Positions 17,901-26,418 of a stretch of DNA of 64,000 nt are shown here, piece by piece. The position numbers and the translations under genes are program-made. The DNA comes from CAZTHM01 sp041946825 (GTDB taxonomy: Bacteria > Acidobacteriota > Terriglobia > UBA7540). Position 1 is the first letter of the stretch, and each line of letters starts with the position of its first letter. The stretch spans positions 62,001-126,000 of the forward strand of contig JBHGBD010000004.1 of assembly GCA_041946825.1 (NCBI GenBank), given 5' to 3'. The notes under the pieces are model-generated. The model had not been told where the DNA came from, made no database searches, and saw only the letters and a list, made by a program, of their open reading frames with translations.

Positions 17901-18019
17901 GGGCAGAGCTGCAGAAACCGCTCGCGTTGGCCGTCATCGGGGGACTTTCAGTGTCGATGTTTATCACCCTTCTTGTGATGCCGGTGCTTTATTCTCTGCT
18001 TGAAGAGCCGCGTTCGTGA
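14984..18019 (+). CDS. RND efflux pump inner-membrane permease
   Basis: Encodes 1,011 residues, the usual length of AcrB/CusA-type pumps, with one N-terminal helix, a large periplasmic porter loop, helices 2-6, a second periplasmic loop and helices 8-12. The helix-4 proton-relay motif GGMAIAIGLIIDDAVVVVEN lies at 387-406, with D398 and D399 as the relay aspartates. The periplasmic loops contain GFLPEMDEGGYVVDY and an internal repeat typical of the family. Together with the two upstream genes it forms a complete tripartite exporter driven by proton flux. GFLPEMDEG resembles the metal-exporting HME branch, but no methionine/cysteine metal track was confirmed, so drug, metal or lipid substrates remain open. 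Confidence 0.93.
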   Translation: MNIVRFARRNSRAVFLLTGFLLVAGAVAIFRLPSNIYPELTFPRVVILAHSGDLSPQFMLLRVTRPLEESVATVLGARRVRSKTIRGGAEISVLFNPDMDMQYALQLVEGRVNEARGSLPPDTEIQVERLTPAIFPIVSLILNGDVPAADLRDYAYYVLRPLFSRVPGVSRIDVQASSTREVSVIVDPQQVLSHRLSLVDISDRLRATNAVNSVGRLDKNYSQYLVLSTGQFTNLDDVRNTVVAVENGSPIRLRDIAEVRDGVEDRRTLIAGNGRPAALINIARQIGGNILEISGQVEDLATHLGSAVPPTLHLSVVYDLAGFVRDSIGNVRDAILLGGLLVIGVLYLFLREGRSTLVAAISLPVTVVSTFFFMGLLGGTLNLMSLGGMAIAIGLIIDDAVVVVENTYRHVGLGKSAAGAAEAGAQELLGPVVGSTVTTVVVFLPLGLLKGVVGEFFRALCLTLALAVLLSLLFALMLIPLLAERFISEVRFRRSSQSLIEPVNRAYERAVRSALRHRWVVVAGTVVSVAVTVLLYYRVETGFLPEMDEGGYVVDYLTPPGTSLHETDRLVRLIEDRIKRMPETAAFSRRTGAEMGFFATVQNEGDILVKLKPRTQRKRDVYQVINDLRDQVTRNIPGIQIEFVQLLQDMIGDLEGEPQPVEIKLFGSDMKVLEDLAEELGPRIQKIPGIVDYKGIQKGNPEIVFHVDPLQAGRLGLTVEQVSEQASAGLLGITTTELRQADRTIGIRVRYPDAFRFDYSNVRQFPIVTPGKQIVPLSAFADIEQVRGETQLMRENQRLMALLTARLEERDLGGAIRDVKAALSATAFPVGTTYEIGGQYEAQQSAFRDLLYVFSLALTAVFIVLVVQFRAFGPSLVILSAAPLSLFGVFVMLALTDTALNVSSFMGIILMVGLVVKNGIILFDYVHKLRVKEAVPLTEALIAAGKIRVRPILMTTLCTLFGLLPLALGLGSGAELQKPLALAVIGGLSVSMFITLLVMPVLYSLLEEPRS

Positions 18020-18144
18020 CATAGCTTCGAAATAGCTGGATTGCCGCATCCTGGAGGATGTAGTCGAAACCTATCGACCGTAATTGCGTGGCGATTCCGC
18101 CCGTTCAATCCGAGAGCTTGAGTGGTCTTCCAGTACACTGCAAG

Positions 18145-19203
18145 TCAGCCGGATCGCTGAGGGTCCGCTGCTGCACCTCTACGAAATCCAATTGTCCTGC
18201 CGGTGTGAGCTGATTCGTAGGCGGCGAAGGTAAGGCGCATGGTCTTCAGATTATCCTCGGCTGTCGTCTCCGCCTTCCCCTCGCCGCGCAAAGCCTGAAG
18301 AAGGTGGGCATTACATCGAGCAATACTCGCATGCGACGCGATGTAGGTTGGTAGCATCCAGGGTCGGTACTTCGGTGGGTAGCGATTGCATTGCGTGCCG
18401 CTCTGGGTTGTGACGCGAATCCAGAAGTCTCTGTCGAGCTCCGCAGAACCCTTCTCGCCTTCCACGAAAATCAACGTCTGGTTGAAGACGTCATTCTCCA
18501 GGAAATTCCCGGGGAAACCCATATAGCAAGTAACCGTGGTCCTGCCGCCCATCCGCATCATAACGGTGGCGACGTCTTCCCCCTTAATGTCCTTGTGGAT
18601 CTTGTGGATCTGGCAGTAGAGGCTGTCGGCTTCCCCGAAGAGAAAACGCGCGACGTCCAGCAGATGAGTCCCCAAATCTTTGAGGATGTATTCCTCCAAC
18701 TCCATGAGACTCGGCTCGGTGTCGAACACAGGGAAGCCCGATACCAGGAAGATGCGGGCGCGGAAGGGAACTCCTATCAGGCCTGAATCAATCACCTTTT
18801 TGAATTCCCGAATCTGCGACTGCCACCGCCAATTCTCATGAACGAGGAACGGCACTCCCGCTTCGCGGCAAGTCCGCACCATATCTTCGGCATCTTGCAG
18901 GGTATTTGCCATAGGCTTCTGACAAATAACAGGCAACCGATGCCGTGCAGCCATTAAAACCAAATCGGGGTGTGATGAGCCACCCGTGATCACGTCAAGG
19001 AAGTCGAGCTTCTCCCGGGAGAGCATCTCTTCTGGGTCTTCGTAGACCGAGGGGATGCCGAGATCACGAGCGACTTTTTCCGCCTTCGAAACCACGCGGT
19101 CACAAATCGCCGCGCATTTCACACCATTCACATCTTGCCACCCACCGATTTGAAAAGGTGCCCAGAAACCAGCGCCAATAACCGCAAACCTTAGCTCCGT
19201 CAT
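18145..19203 (-). CDS. Gfo/Idh/MocA-family NAD(P)-dependent oxidoreductase
   Basis: Encodes 352 residues. The Rossmann motif GAGFWA is at 10-15, the family's catalytic EKP motif appears as C94-Q95-K96-P97 with the lysine kept, and D176-L-G-T-H180 is the usual substrate-binding strand-helix turn, followed by LLDVARFLFGE. The C-terminal half is the mixed alpha/beta sheet domain typical of sugar and inositol dehydrogenases. It would oxidise or reduce a cyclic polyol or sugar with a nicotinamide cofactor; the exact substrate is unknown. It lies downstream of, and in the same direction as, the MFS transporter gene (82 nt gap), and near glycosidase-like genes, so a role in using released sugars is likely. 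The gene is convergent with the efflux operon. Confidence 0.9.
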   Translation of the reverse strand: MTELRFAVIGAGFWAPFQIGGWQDVNGVKCAAICDRVVSKAEKVARDLGIPSVYEDPEEMLSREKLDFLDVITGGSSHPDLVLMAARHRLPVICQKPMANTLQDAEDMVRTCREAGVPFLVHENWRWQSQIREFKKVIDSGLIGVPFRARIFLVSGFPVFDTEPSLMELEEYILKDLGTHLLDVARFLFGEADSLYCQIHKIHKDIKGEDVATVMMRMGGRTTVTCYMGFPGNFLENDVFNQTLIFVEGEKGSAELDRDFWIRVTTQSGTQCNRYPPKYRPWMLPTYIASHASIARCNAHLLQALRGEGKAETTAEDNLKTMRLTFAAYESAHTGRTIGFRRGAAADPQRSG

Positions 19204-19284
19204 TCATTGATCTCCCTCGACGGTTGGATGGGAGTGAATTCGCAAAGCCTCGAACCCCGGAACTCGAAGGAATTGCGACATCCC

Positions 19285-20523
19285 TCATTCATTCCGCTGC
19301 GAAGACCGGGAGGAATGGCTTACAGCCAATCCGGCGAACGCGGCAACGGCCACGGCCACCGAGACACTGACCATAGGAATCGCGAAGCTCCCGGTCTGCT
19401 GGGTGATCCGGCCGACCGCCCACATGGCCAGGGCACCCGCGAGTGATCCAAAGCCGCTGAGAGTGCCAGCCGCAGTGGAGACGTGCGTGCGAGAAACCTC
19501 CTGGGCCATGGTCAGATACATTGAGACCCAAATGCCCAAGCCGAGGTTCACCAGCGCCAGGGCAAGAACCGCACTGGAAGTTGTCCGGACAAAAGGGACC
19601 AACGCACAGGCGCCCGCCAAGGCAGAGGCCAAAAAAAACACTGCGCGTCGGGCCGCTGCGATCGACCAGCCCCGACGCGTCAACCACAGGACCGCCGCGC
19701 CGCACGCGATGTTGCCCACGTCCAGAGAAAGATAGGTGAGAGTCAAGACCCACCCCAACTCGCGCCCTGGGGCCAACCCGCGAGCCTGGACAAAATACGT
19801 TGGCAGCCAATTGACGCTGTAGTAGAGGCAGGGGTTGACCAGGATTGCCACAATCAGTACATACCAGAAGTTCTTACCGCGGATGAGCCGAGTGTATACG
19901 CTTCTCCATCCCTGCGATGTTTGCCTTTCCCCCGCAGTGCTAGTCCATGCGATAGAGAGCTCGGGACGGCGCGTTGACCTTAGCCAAAAGGGGACCCAGA
20001 TAAATCCCAATGCACCGATTGCCGCAAATGCCCACCGCCACCCCCACATAGCAGAGATGGAAAGAATCAGCCCTGGTGCGATGAGGGCTGCGACGCTGGT
20101 ACCACTCGTAAAAATCCCGCTTGCCAGCGTCCTCTCTTCCGGCGGGAAGGTTCTCGCCACAATCCTGAGAGACGCCGGCCAGTTCGCAGACTCCATCACA
20201 CCAAGGAGAAGTCGAAAAACGAGTAATCCCGCAAAGCTCGTGGCCATTCCCGTTAACCCCGAGACCAGGGACCAGGCAAACACGGCGATCGCAAAACACC
20301 AGCGAAGGTTGAATCGATCCAATACCGGCCCCACAACGAACTGAAACAAGGTGTACGTATAATAGAATCCGGCGAACAACCAGCCTAAAGACTCGTTTCC
20401 CATGTGAATTTCTGACTGCAGGGTTGGGGCGAGAATGCTGAGCGTCTGGCGATTCAGGTAGTTGAGGACGGTCGCCAGGAAAAGGAAGAAGCAGAGTCCC
20501 CATTTATTCCAGAATTTGCTCAT
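19285..20523 (-). CDS. MFS transporter, probable anion:cation symporter (sugar acid) type
   Basis: Encodes 412 residues. The ATG at 20523 is chosen because it starts the usual MSKFWNKW-type N-terminus just before helix 1 (LCFFLFLATVLNYLNRQTLS); the open frame extends 42 codons upstream through sequence without membrane character. Twelve hydrophobic helices are visible. The YLNRQTLS segment at the end of helix 1 and VGPVLDRFNLRW between helices 2 and 3 are typical of the ACS family that takes up hexuronates, galactonate and glucarate. It is probably co-transcribed with the downstream oxidoreductase and divergent from a secreted glycosidase-like gene, which fits uptake of oligosaccharide breakdown products. 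Confidence 0.88.
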   Translation of the reverse strand: MSKFWNKWGLCFFLFLATVLNYLNRQTLSILAPTLQSEIHMGNESLGWLFAGFYYTYTLFQFVVGPVLDRFNLRWCFAIAVFAWSLVSGLTGMATSFAGLLVFRLLLGVMESANWPASLRIVARTFPPEERTLASGIFTSGTSVAALIAPGLILSISAMWGWRWAFAAIGALGFIWVPFWLRSTRRPELSIAWTSTAGERQTSQGWRSVYTRLIRGKNFWYVLIVAILVNPCLYYSVNWLPTYFVQARGLAPGRELGWVLTLTYLSLDVGNIACGAAVLWLTRRGWSIAAARRAVFFLASALAGACALVPFVRTTSSAVLALALVNLGLGIWVSMYLTMAQEVSRTHVSTAAGTLSGFGSLAGALAMWAVGRITQQTGSFAIPMVSVSVAVAVAAFAGLAVSHSSRSSQRNE

Positions 20524-20782
20524 AGATGCTCTCTGGCGTTTTTCGAAATGCCCGCCACCAATTTCACGAATTCCTTTCCACTGTAATGGACTTTGACCCA
20601 GGTGTGCGCCAAAATGATAGCCAATCTCGGTGCAGGGCGAAAGCGTCATGTGTCATCCCGGGCGCGAGCGACGCGCCATGGTCCGTCGTGGCGTGTCCCC
20701 TGGCATGCGGGAGCCCGAGATAGAAATTGACCGCGATTCCAAGCTTGAAATAGAGTTTCTGCGGATTGTGGAGGTTCCGTGC

Positions 20783-22312
20783 ATGGAAGTTCGCCTACGG
20801 CGTTTGCGACCTCGAAGGTCCCCCTTTAATTGCCGGGACCTGAAGTTTCTCCTCTTGGCTTTGCTCGGTGGCCAGATAGCCTTGACCGCCCAAGTTGCCG
20901 GGCCGCTTACGGCTTCAGATAACCCCAGATATTTCAAGGACGCTAACGGCATCGTACTTATCTTGAATGGATCGCAGACCTGGAACACTCTTCAGGATTG
21001 GGGCAGCAATGGTGCTGTTCAGACTCTAAATTTCAACGATTTCGTTAAGTTCCTCACCGCACATGGGCACAATTTCACTTTGCTTTGGCGTACGGAATTG
21101 CCGAGATTCTGTGGTCTTCCGACCACAGCAAGTTCTCCACCGGACCTGACGGTTAGCCCGCATCCGTGGCTGAGAACAGGTCCTGGGAGAGCCACCGACG
21201 GCGGACCAAGATTCGATCTGACCAAGTTCGACCAGAGCTTCTTTGATCGCTTACGAACGCGGGCGCAGGCTTTGAACAATGCGGGTGTCTTTGCGGGCGT
21301 CTATCTCTTCACAGGGGAATGGCTCAACAGCTTTCGTTGCCCGAACGACGGCTACCCTTTCACCGGGGGAAACAATGTCAACGGGATTGACGACGCGTAT
21401 GCCGGCGGGTCTAGGGGGACGGGGTCAATTACGATGGCTGCCCCGAATGCCATAACCGCAATTCAAGACGCCTATGTGGAAAAGGTGATCGATACTCTAA
21501 ATGATCTGCCTAACGTTCTCTGGATTGTATCCGAAGAAGCCCCAAGTGATTCCCAATGGTGGAACACCCACCAGATTTCGCATATTCGAGAATACGAAGC
21601 CGGAAAGCCAAAGCAGCACCCAATCGGTTACGCTGCGCTCGTCAATTCGCCGGATGCTACGCTTTACAACTCGAACGCGGACTGGGTTGCCCCGGCGGCA
21701 AGGATCTCGCCAGAAAATTCCTGTGGTACGGGGAATCCAGCCTGCAAGGTGAACATCAACGACAGCGACCACTCTTATTGGGAGATGTGGAACCAGACGG
21801 CGCAACAGAATCGCAACTATGCGTGGGAGAACTTCATGACCGGCAATCAGGTGCTGTTCATGGACCCTTACGTAGTGTATTACCCGCGCCAGAACCGAAA
21901 CTTGTGTGTTGCTCCGAACGGCGCCATATGCAGAGGCCCGGATACACGCTGGGAGGACTTCAGGAAAAATCTTGGATACATACTCAGATATTCCCGCAGG
22001 GTGAATCTTGCCAACGTCGCTCCGCATAGTTCTCTTTGCTCGACTGGGTACTGTCTTGCTCAGGCGCCACCGGTCGGTGCGGAGTACCTGGTTTACGCCC
22101 CTTCCGGCGGCTCGTTCACGATGAATCTCTCAGCGATGTCAGGTTCAAGAACATTGGCCGTAGAGTGGTTCAACCCCTCGACAGGGGCTACAATCGCCGG
22201 AAAGCCCATCCCATCCGGATCAACCTCTCAATCGTTCACACCACCATTCAGCGGGGACGCGGTGCTCTACTTGGTGGATACGGAGGGGCATGCAGCCTCG
22301 GGCAAGCACTGA
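20783..22312 (+). CDS. Secreted glycoside-hydrolase-like protein with C-terminal Collagen_bind_2-type domain
   Basis: Encodes 509 residues. ATG 20783 has GGAGG at 20770-20774 with 8-nt spacing and starts a basic, then hydrophobic export signal (LKFLLLALLGGQIALTAQ); the frame is open further upstream but without signal-like sequence. The catalytic part begins NPRYFKDANGIVLILNGSQ, resembling the DUF4038 apiosidase-like TIM barrel, and contains NVLWIVSEEAPS (about 238-249), a plausible acid/base region. The last 90 residues (YAPSGGSFTMNL...LAVEWFNPSTG) match the small beta domain named Collagen_bind_2. Several cysteines in the mature part suggest disulfides. Probably acts on plant or microbial polysaccharide side chains; the substrate is inference. 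Divergent from the MFS gene. Confidence 0.82.
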   Translation: MEVRLRRLRPRRSPFNCRDLKFLLLALLGGQIALTAQVAGPLTASDNPRYFKDANGIVLILNGSQTWNTLQDWGSNGAVQTLNFNDFVKFLTAHGHNFTLLWRTELPRFCGLPTTASSPPDLTVSPHPWLRTGPGRATDGGPRFDLTKFDQSFFDRLRTRAQALNNAGVFAGVYLFTGEWLNSFRCPNDGYPFTGGNNVNGIDDAYAGGSRGTGSITMAAPNAITAIQDAYVEKVIDTLNDLPNVLWIVSEEAPSDSQWWNTHQISHIREYEAGKPKQHPIGYAALVNSPDATLYNSNADWVAPAARISPENSCGTGNPACKVNINDSDHSYWEMWNQTAQQNRNYAWENFMTGNQVLFMDPYVVYYPRQNRNLCVAPNGAICRGPDTRWEDFRKNLGYILRYSRRVNLANVAPHSSLCSTGYCLAQAPPVGAEYLVYAPSGGSFTMNLSAMSGSRTLAVEWFNPSTGATIAGKPIPSGSTSQSFTPPFSGDAVLYLVDTEGHAASGKH

Positions 22313-22496
22313 CCGTGCATCCGCGGCAATAGCGTCTCGCGTACTCAGGACCATGCCACGCCCTCTCGCGTTGGGGAACTTCGGCTGTATGCTCCAGTCC
22401 GAGGCAACTCGCGGCGAATTGCTTGGTCGCTCGATGTGGTCGATGATGTGACGACGGATATTTCCGGTGTGAATGTGTCGGCTCGAATCTGACTCG

Positions 22497-24686
22497 TCAG
22501 AGATCTACCGCGACCACTTCGTGGTCGAGAACGGACGGAACCGTAACACTCAAGTATGGCCCGGAGCAATCGCTGGGAGCTTCCGTGTCGCTGGCGAGCA
22601 ATCGGACCCCCTTTGGTCTTGCACCTTCAGGCAGGCGAAGCCGTACCTTCTGTCTGCTGAGGGGGATCAATTCGCGCACCGGCCCCTTCATCATCATGGG
22701 GTTTGTCAGATTGACCAGATGGACCGTCAGCGATGTCTTTTGTCGCCACACGGTGACGTCCAGGACGCCCGGACCCGTCACGGTCACGACTGGTTCTTCG
22801 TTAGTGGCCCATACCACGGCGTTACGGAGGAGTTTGAAGTGGTCCGGCGCGAGGACTTCCCAGAACGTGCGGTCAATGTCCCAGGGAAAATACACGACGC
22901 GCCCGCCGCCGTCCTCCCGCAAGTAAACCTGCGGCGAATCGGTCTTCGCCTCGCGGGGATAGACCTTCTCCATCGGGAGGTCCGGATAGGAAGGAATGAG
23001 CGTCAGCGGCGGGTTGGGAAACGGCCGCGTTGCTTCGACTTGCACCCGGTGAACGCCGTTGATGATGCGCGGCGCGTCTTCGAGTCCATCCAACAATGGG
23101 TGGCGCTTCCCCGTGGTGGGGTCTACTTCCAGGCGGAGATAAGAGTTCTGCATCGCGCCTTCGACACGGCCCTTAAAGGTGACGCCGAACAATCCGGCCA
23201 GGCCAAAGTCATTTCGCTTCACGCCCCATTCGTCGTAAAGGCTCGTTTCGTATGTGGCGACGAGGCCGCCGCCATTTTCCACGAACGCTCGGAGTTGCGC
23301 GCACTGCGACTCGGACAACGCGGCAATGCAGGGGAGGATGAGGGTCTTGAACGAGGCGAGGTGAGCCGAATCCAACAGCCGGTCATGTACCATCTCGAAT
23401 GGGATGCGTGCCTCGATGAGCGCTTGATACCAGCCCAGCGTATGGTTCTCAACCTTGCTGCTGCAAAACCACGCCGTCTGCTGCGAATAGACCAACCCTA
23501 TTCGTGCCAGCGGCTTTTCGTTCCTCAGGTACCGCTCCCATAGGGCGTAACGTTTGTAGATATTCTCTACTGGCTTGAGCCATCGCTCATCGTGCAACAC
23601 GCCCGAGAATTTGGTGAACCACGGTCGTAGCCCATTGGCAACCCCATCCGCCACCCAAAGCCGAATCTCCGCCTCACTCTGCACGCTATCTTTCCATCGG
23701 TACGGTTCCTCGACTCCGACGCTGAAAATGCCCACAATCGGTTTCCGGCCCATCGTGGCGCGATATTCCTTACCGTTCTTGCCGTTTGACCACGGGGCGC
23801 TCAGCCCGCGCCGCGCCTGCCGGTCGGCCATAAGCGTGGGGGCCAGTTCCCCGATCCGCTGCATATCGAGCGAACTCGTCGCGCCGCCGCCCGTGTTTGG
23901 AATCACACACGAGTCGGGATTGATCTTGCGGACTTCGGCGTCCCAGAGGCGCCACAGATCAAAGAGGCGTTGCTGGCGCCAGAGGATGTACGCGCGATGC
24001 GCTGGATCCTGGAGGTCGCTGGTTCGTGGCAATTCGTGGCCGGTGGCGGCGTGGAAATTCTTCCGGCAATGCTCGCAGTAACACATGCCGGAGCCATCCC
24101 AGCGGTTGATGAAGATCGCATCCACCTGGTAGCGCGACATAATCTCCCGCTTCACTTCCGTCATGAACTTGAAGTTGTATGGGCCGAGCCCACATGTCAC
24201 CCACATTTCCGGCGAAGCCCAATGCCGGCGCGGCTTTCCCGACTCGTCCACCGCGATCCAATCCGGGTGCGCCGCTTGCACATCGTCGTAAGTCGCGTGA
24301 GGATCGGTGCGGGCGATCACCACCATCCCCAGCTTCCGGCAACCGGCTGCGAGATCACCAAACACGTCGCGGTTGCCCAGCCACGCGCTGTGATGGTGAA
24401 AGGGCACTTTAGTCGGGTAGTACGCCACGCAACCGCCGGCGCTCAGGCACACGGCGTCCGAGCGGGTACGCTGGAAGTAATCGAGCCAGAACTGCAGATC
24501 GAACTTGCCCGGGTCGTCTTCGACCAATGTGAGCTGCGCCCAGCGCATAGGCTTGTCCACCCAGCTTGGCGTAAGTAAGGTGTTGGGGATGGCGTCGGCG
24601 GCACGAGTCCGCCGCCAAGTAAGTTGACCGACAGCGACGGAAGCCCCTGTCACACTACCCGCTTTCAAGAAATTTCGGCGCGTCAT
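22497..24686 (-). CDS. Tat-exported beta-galactosidase-like glycoside hydrolase (GHL6 / trimerisation domain)
   Basis: Encodes 729 residues. The N-terminus MTRRNFLKAGSVTGASVAVG is a twin-arginine signal, so the protein is exported folded. It is followed by a TIM-barrel region of the GHL6/A4-type (DAVCLSAGGCVAYYPT; IFINRWDGSGMCYCEHC at about 185-200), then a flavodoxin-like beta-galactosidase trimerisation domain (about 430-560, VENGGGLVATYETSLYDE) and a C-terminal beta-sandwich. The CYCEHCRKNF segment is a pair of cysteines and a histidine often seen in this family. It is convergent with the other glycosidase-like gene and shares the locus with a sugar transporter and oxidoreductase. Substrate specificity cannot be read from the sequence. 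Confidence 0.85.
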   Translation of the reverse strand: MTRRNFLKAGSVTGASVAVGQLTWRRTRAADAIPNTLLTPSWVDKPMRWAQLTLVEDDPGKFDLQFWLDYFQRTRSDAVCLSAGGCVAYYPTKVPFHHHSAWLGNRDVFGDLAAGCRKLGMVVIARTDPHATYDDVQAAHPDWIAVDESGKPRRHWASPEMWVTCGLGPYNFKFMTEVKREIMSRYQVDAIFINRWDGSGMCYCEHCRKNFHAATGHELPRTSDLQDPAHRAYILWRQQRLFDLWRLWDAEVRKINPDSCVIPNTGGGATSSLDMQRIGELAPTLMADRQARRGLSAPWSNGKNGKEYRATMGRKPIVGIFSVGVEEPYRWKDSVQSEAEIRLWVADGVANGLRPWFTKFSGVLHDERWLKPVENIYKRYALWERYLRNEKPLARIGLVYSQQTAWFCSSKVENHTLGWYQALIEARIPFEMVHDRLLDSAHLASFKTLILPCIAALSESQCAQLRAFVENGGGLVATYETSLYDEWGVKRNDFGLAGLFGVTFKGRVEGAMQNSYLRLEVDPTTGKRHPLLDGLEDAPRIINGVHRVQVEATRPFPNPPLTLIPSYPDLPMEKVYPREAKTDSPQVYLREDGGGRVVYFPWDIDRTFWEVLAPDHFKLLRNAVVWATNEEPVVTVTGPGVLDVTVWRQKTSLTVHLVNLTNPMMMKGPVRELIPLSRQKVRLRLPEGARPKGVRLLASDTEAPSDCSGPYLSVTVPSVLDHEVVAVDL

Positions 24687-25119
24687 GATGAACCAGCCTT
24701 TCTGAGATCGCGATTTCCAAAATGCGTTCTGTCCTGACCGAGAACATACACCTCACCAATTCTGCAAACAATCGCTCGGCCGGGCATTCATGGTTCGGAA
24801 CTTGGACTCGCCGCGTAAGGATGATCTTTTGTTCCAATAAGCGGTCATTAGATTTGAATGGTCGAAATGAAGTGGTGCCATGCATAGTTCATTGAGGGTC
24901 GGAGGCGCTTTAAGAAGGAAATATCATATTCACCAGGGGCTCTTGCCATCTGCCGGGACACCGCCTTCCCGAACCGATGGCCGGTGGGATTGCTTTCTTC
25001 GACCTCGACAACGGTCGGCTTGAGCTGAGTGGTCGGGGCGTTGAGTGCTTTGACTACGCCATTGTCGGCTGTGGGGGCACCACTTCGGGCACTCGCTGGC
25101 CAGATCAGGCGAGGTGCAG
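24687..25119 (-). other. 433-bp spacer between two minus-strand genes
   Basis: Lies upstream of the Tat-exported hydrolase and downstream of the HEAT-repeat gene. Minus-strand open frames run through 24848-25123, but they are Pro/Ala/Arg-rich, lack a ribosome site and match nothing recognisable. The hydrolase promoter should be here; no strong consensus elements were seen. Confidence 0.5.
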
Positions 25120-25947
25120 TCAAAGCCTTGGTTCGGTTCGCCGACGGATGGCAGCAGCGGCGGCGGCGGCTTGCTGACGGATCCGGTCAGACGTCCCGGG
25201 GGCGCCTTGCATGAAGCGCTCAACCTCTTCCAGGTCATCTCGCGAGCCGATGAGATAAAGCGCGCGAAGCGACTCCCAAACCTGGTCCTCGCTGGGCGCG
25301 AGGATGGCGATGGGATCGCCGACGGCCACAGCCGCTCCCTCCGTTGCCACGCGACGGTCGACCTGTCCGGCGATGGGCGCCAGGACATCGATGCGTTTGC
25401 CATCGGCCGGCTGAATCTGCGCCACAATTCCGCCGTTACGTACGTCGTCGCCCACCCCCAAGCGGAACGAGAGAGTTCCCGCTTGCGGTGCTGTCAGCGT
25501 GAAGGGTCGCAGCATCGCCAGCAACTCCCCCCGTCCGCTCGCGTCTTCAAAGCGCGCCAAGCCAAGCGCGGCGTTACGGCGCACCATGGGCTCGGGATCA
25601 TCGAGGAGCCTACGCAGCGCGTTCTGAAATTCCGGCGATCTATTATCTTGACCCATCGTCCACGCGGCCATCAGACGCAAGCCGGATTCCCTGCTCGACG
25701 CCAGCGCGATCACCTGGGGATACCAGCGCCGCGCTGAAGAGTCGCCGCGCGTGATACGCTCGGCAAGTTGCGCCAGGGCGTGCTGTGTCCTGTGCGGAGC
25801 TGAATTCTCCGTCAGGCACTCGGTCATTTCGCTGTCCGAAAGTTGCCGGCCGAACCACGTCTGGTACCAGAAGAGAAATGTAATCAGCACCAGTAAGGCG
25901 GGCACAATGGCGATGGCCAGATTGCGCTTGGGCAGGGCAGAACTCAT
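25120..25947 (-). CDS. Membrane-anchored HEAT-repeat protein with a biotin/lipoyl-like barrel-sandwich domain
   Basis: Encodes 275 residues from the ATG at 25947, which overlaps the DUF420 stop by 4 nt; the frame is open upstream only as an antisense-like read of that gene. Layout: N-terminal anchor (9-28, AIAIVPALLVLITFLFWY), HEAT-type helices (about 60-145; LMAAWTMGQDN and MVRRNAALGLARFED), then a barrel-sandwich hybrid fold (about 160-225; LTAPQAGTLSFRLGVGDDV...VLAPIAGQVDRRVATEGAAV) and a C-terminal helix. The hammerhead turn has no lysine at the usual biotinyl/lipoyl position, so it is probably a non-acylated HlyD-like module. As the last gene of the respiratory locus it may help oxidase assembly; the function is unknown. 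Confidence 0.75.
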   Translation of the reverse strand: MSSALPKRNLAIAIVPALLVLITFLFWYQTWFGRQLSDSEMTECLTENSAPHRTQHALAQLAERITRGDSSARRWYPQVIALASSRESGLRLMAAWTMGQDNRSPEFQNALRRLLDDPEPMVRRNAALGLARFEDASGRGELLAMLRPFTLTAPQAGTLSFRLGVGDDVRNGGIVAQIQPADGKRIDVLAPIAGQVDRRVATEGAAVAVGDPIAILAPSEDQVWESLRALYLIGSRDDLEEVERFMQGAPGTSDRIRQQAAAAAAAIRRRTEPRL

Positions 25948-26378
25948 CGCGGAGAAGGATACAGGCGATATAGCATCCAGTAAACCACAACTCCGGTGAC
26001 CGATACGTAGAGCCAGAGCGGCAAGGTCCACCGGGCGATACGCCGATGAAGATCGAACCGCTGGCTGAGCGCCCGGTAAAGCGTCGCCACAACCAACGGA
26101 ACAATCGCCGCGGCGAGCACGGTGTGGGAACCGAGAATCGTGAAATAGAACGCTCGCACAGCCCCCTGGCCGGTGAAGCGAGTCGTCCCGTGGTAGTAGT
26201 GGTAGGTCAGGTAAATAACGAGAAAAAGCGTCGAAGTCACGACCGCCAAGATCATGCAGAGCCTGTGCGCCGCAACGTTCTTGCGGCGAATGAAGATGAA
26301 GCCGAGCGTCAGCAGGGTCGCGCTCGTGGCGTTCAGGATGGCGTCGATCGTCGGAAAATCGGAGATTTGGAGGTTCAT
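25944..26378 (-). CDS. DUF420 (CtaM-like) cytochrome oxidase assembly membrane protein
   Basis: Encodes 144 residues from the ATG at 26378; upstream in-frame sequence has no membrane character. Four transmembrane helices are visible, and the family hallmarks are present: LTYHYYHGTTRFTGQG between helices 2 and 3, with several histidines at the membrane surface, then FYFTILGSHTVLAAAIVPLV and HRRIARWTLPLWLYVSVTGV. DUF420 proteins such as CtaM are needed for maturation of heme-copper oxidases in Firmicutes. The position downstream of the aa3 oxidase and heme A synthesis genes fits that role here. It is translationally coupled to the HEAT/barrel-sandwich gene by an ATGA overlap. Confidence 0.85.
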   Translation of the reverse strand: MNLQISDFPTIDAILNATSATLLTLGFIFIRRKNVAAHRLCMILAVVTSTLFLVIYLTYHYYHGTTRFTGQGAVRAFYFTILGSHTVLAAAIVPLVVATLYRALSQRFDLHRRIARWTLPLWLYVSVTGVVVYWMLYRLYPSPR

Positions 26379-26418
26379 TGACCCGGAGCAAGTTCGGGTG
26401 AGGATTGGACCCACTTGT

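Noticed and set aside
22473..23543. 356-codon plus-strand frame opposite the Tat-exported hydrolase
   Set aside because: The minus-strand product has a Tat signal and recognisable domains; the plus-strand product is Arg/His-rich and without motifs.
24848..25427. Minus-strand frames running through the spacer and into the HEAT gene
   Set aside because: Out of frame with the HEAT protein, Arg/Pro/Ser-rich and without ribosome site.
25948..26391. N-terminal extension of the HEAT/barrel-sandwich gene
   Set aside because: It would overlap the whole DUF420 gene in another frame; the membrane-anchor Met at 25947 and ATGA coupling give the better start.
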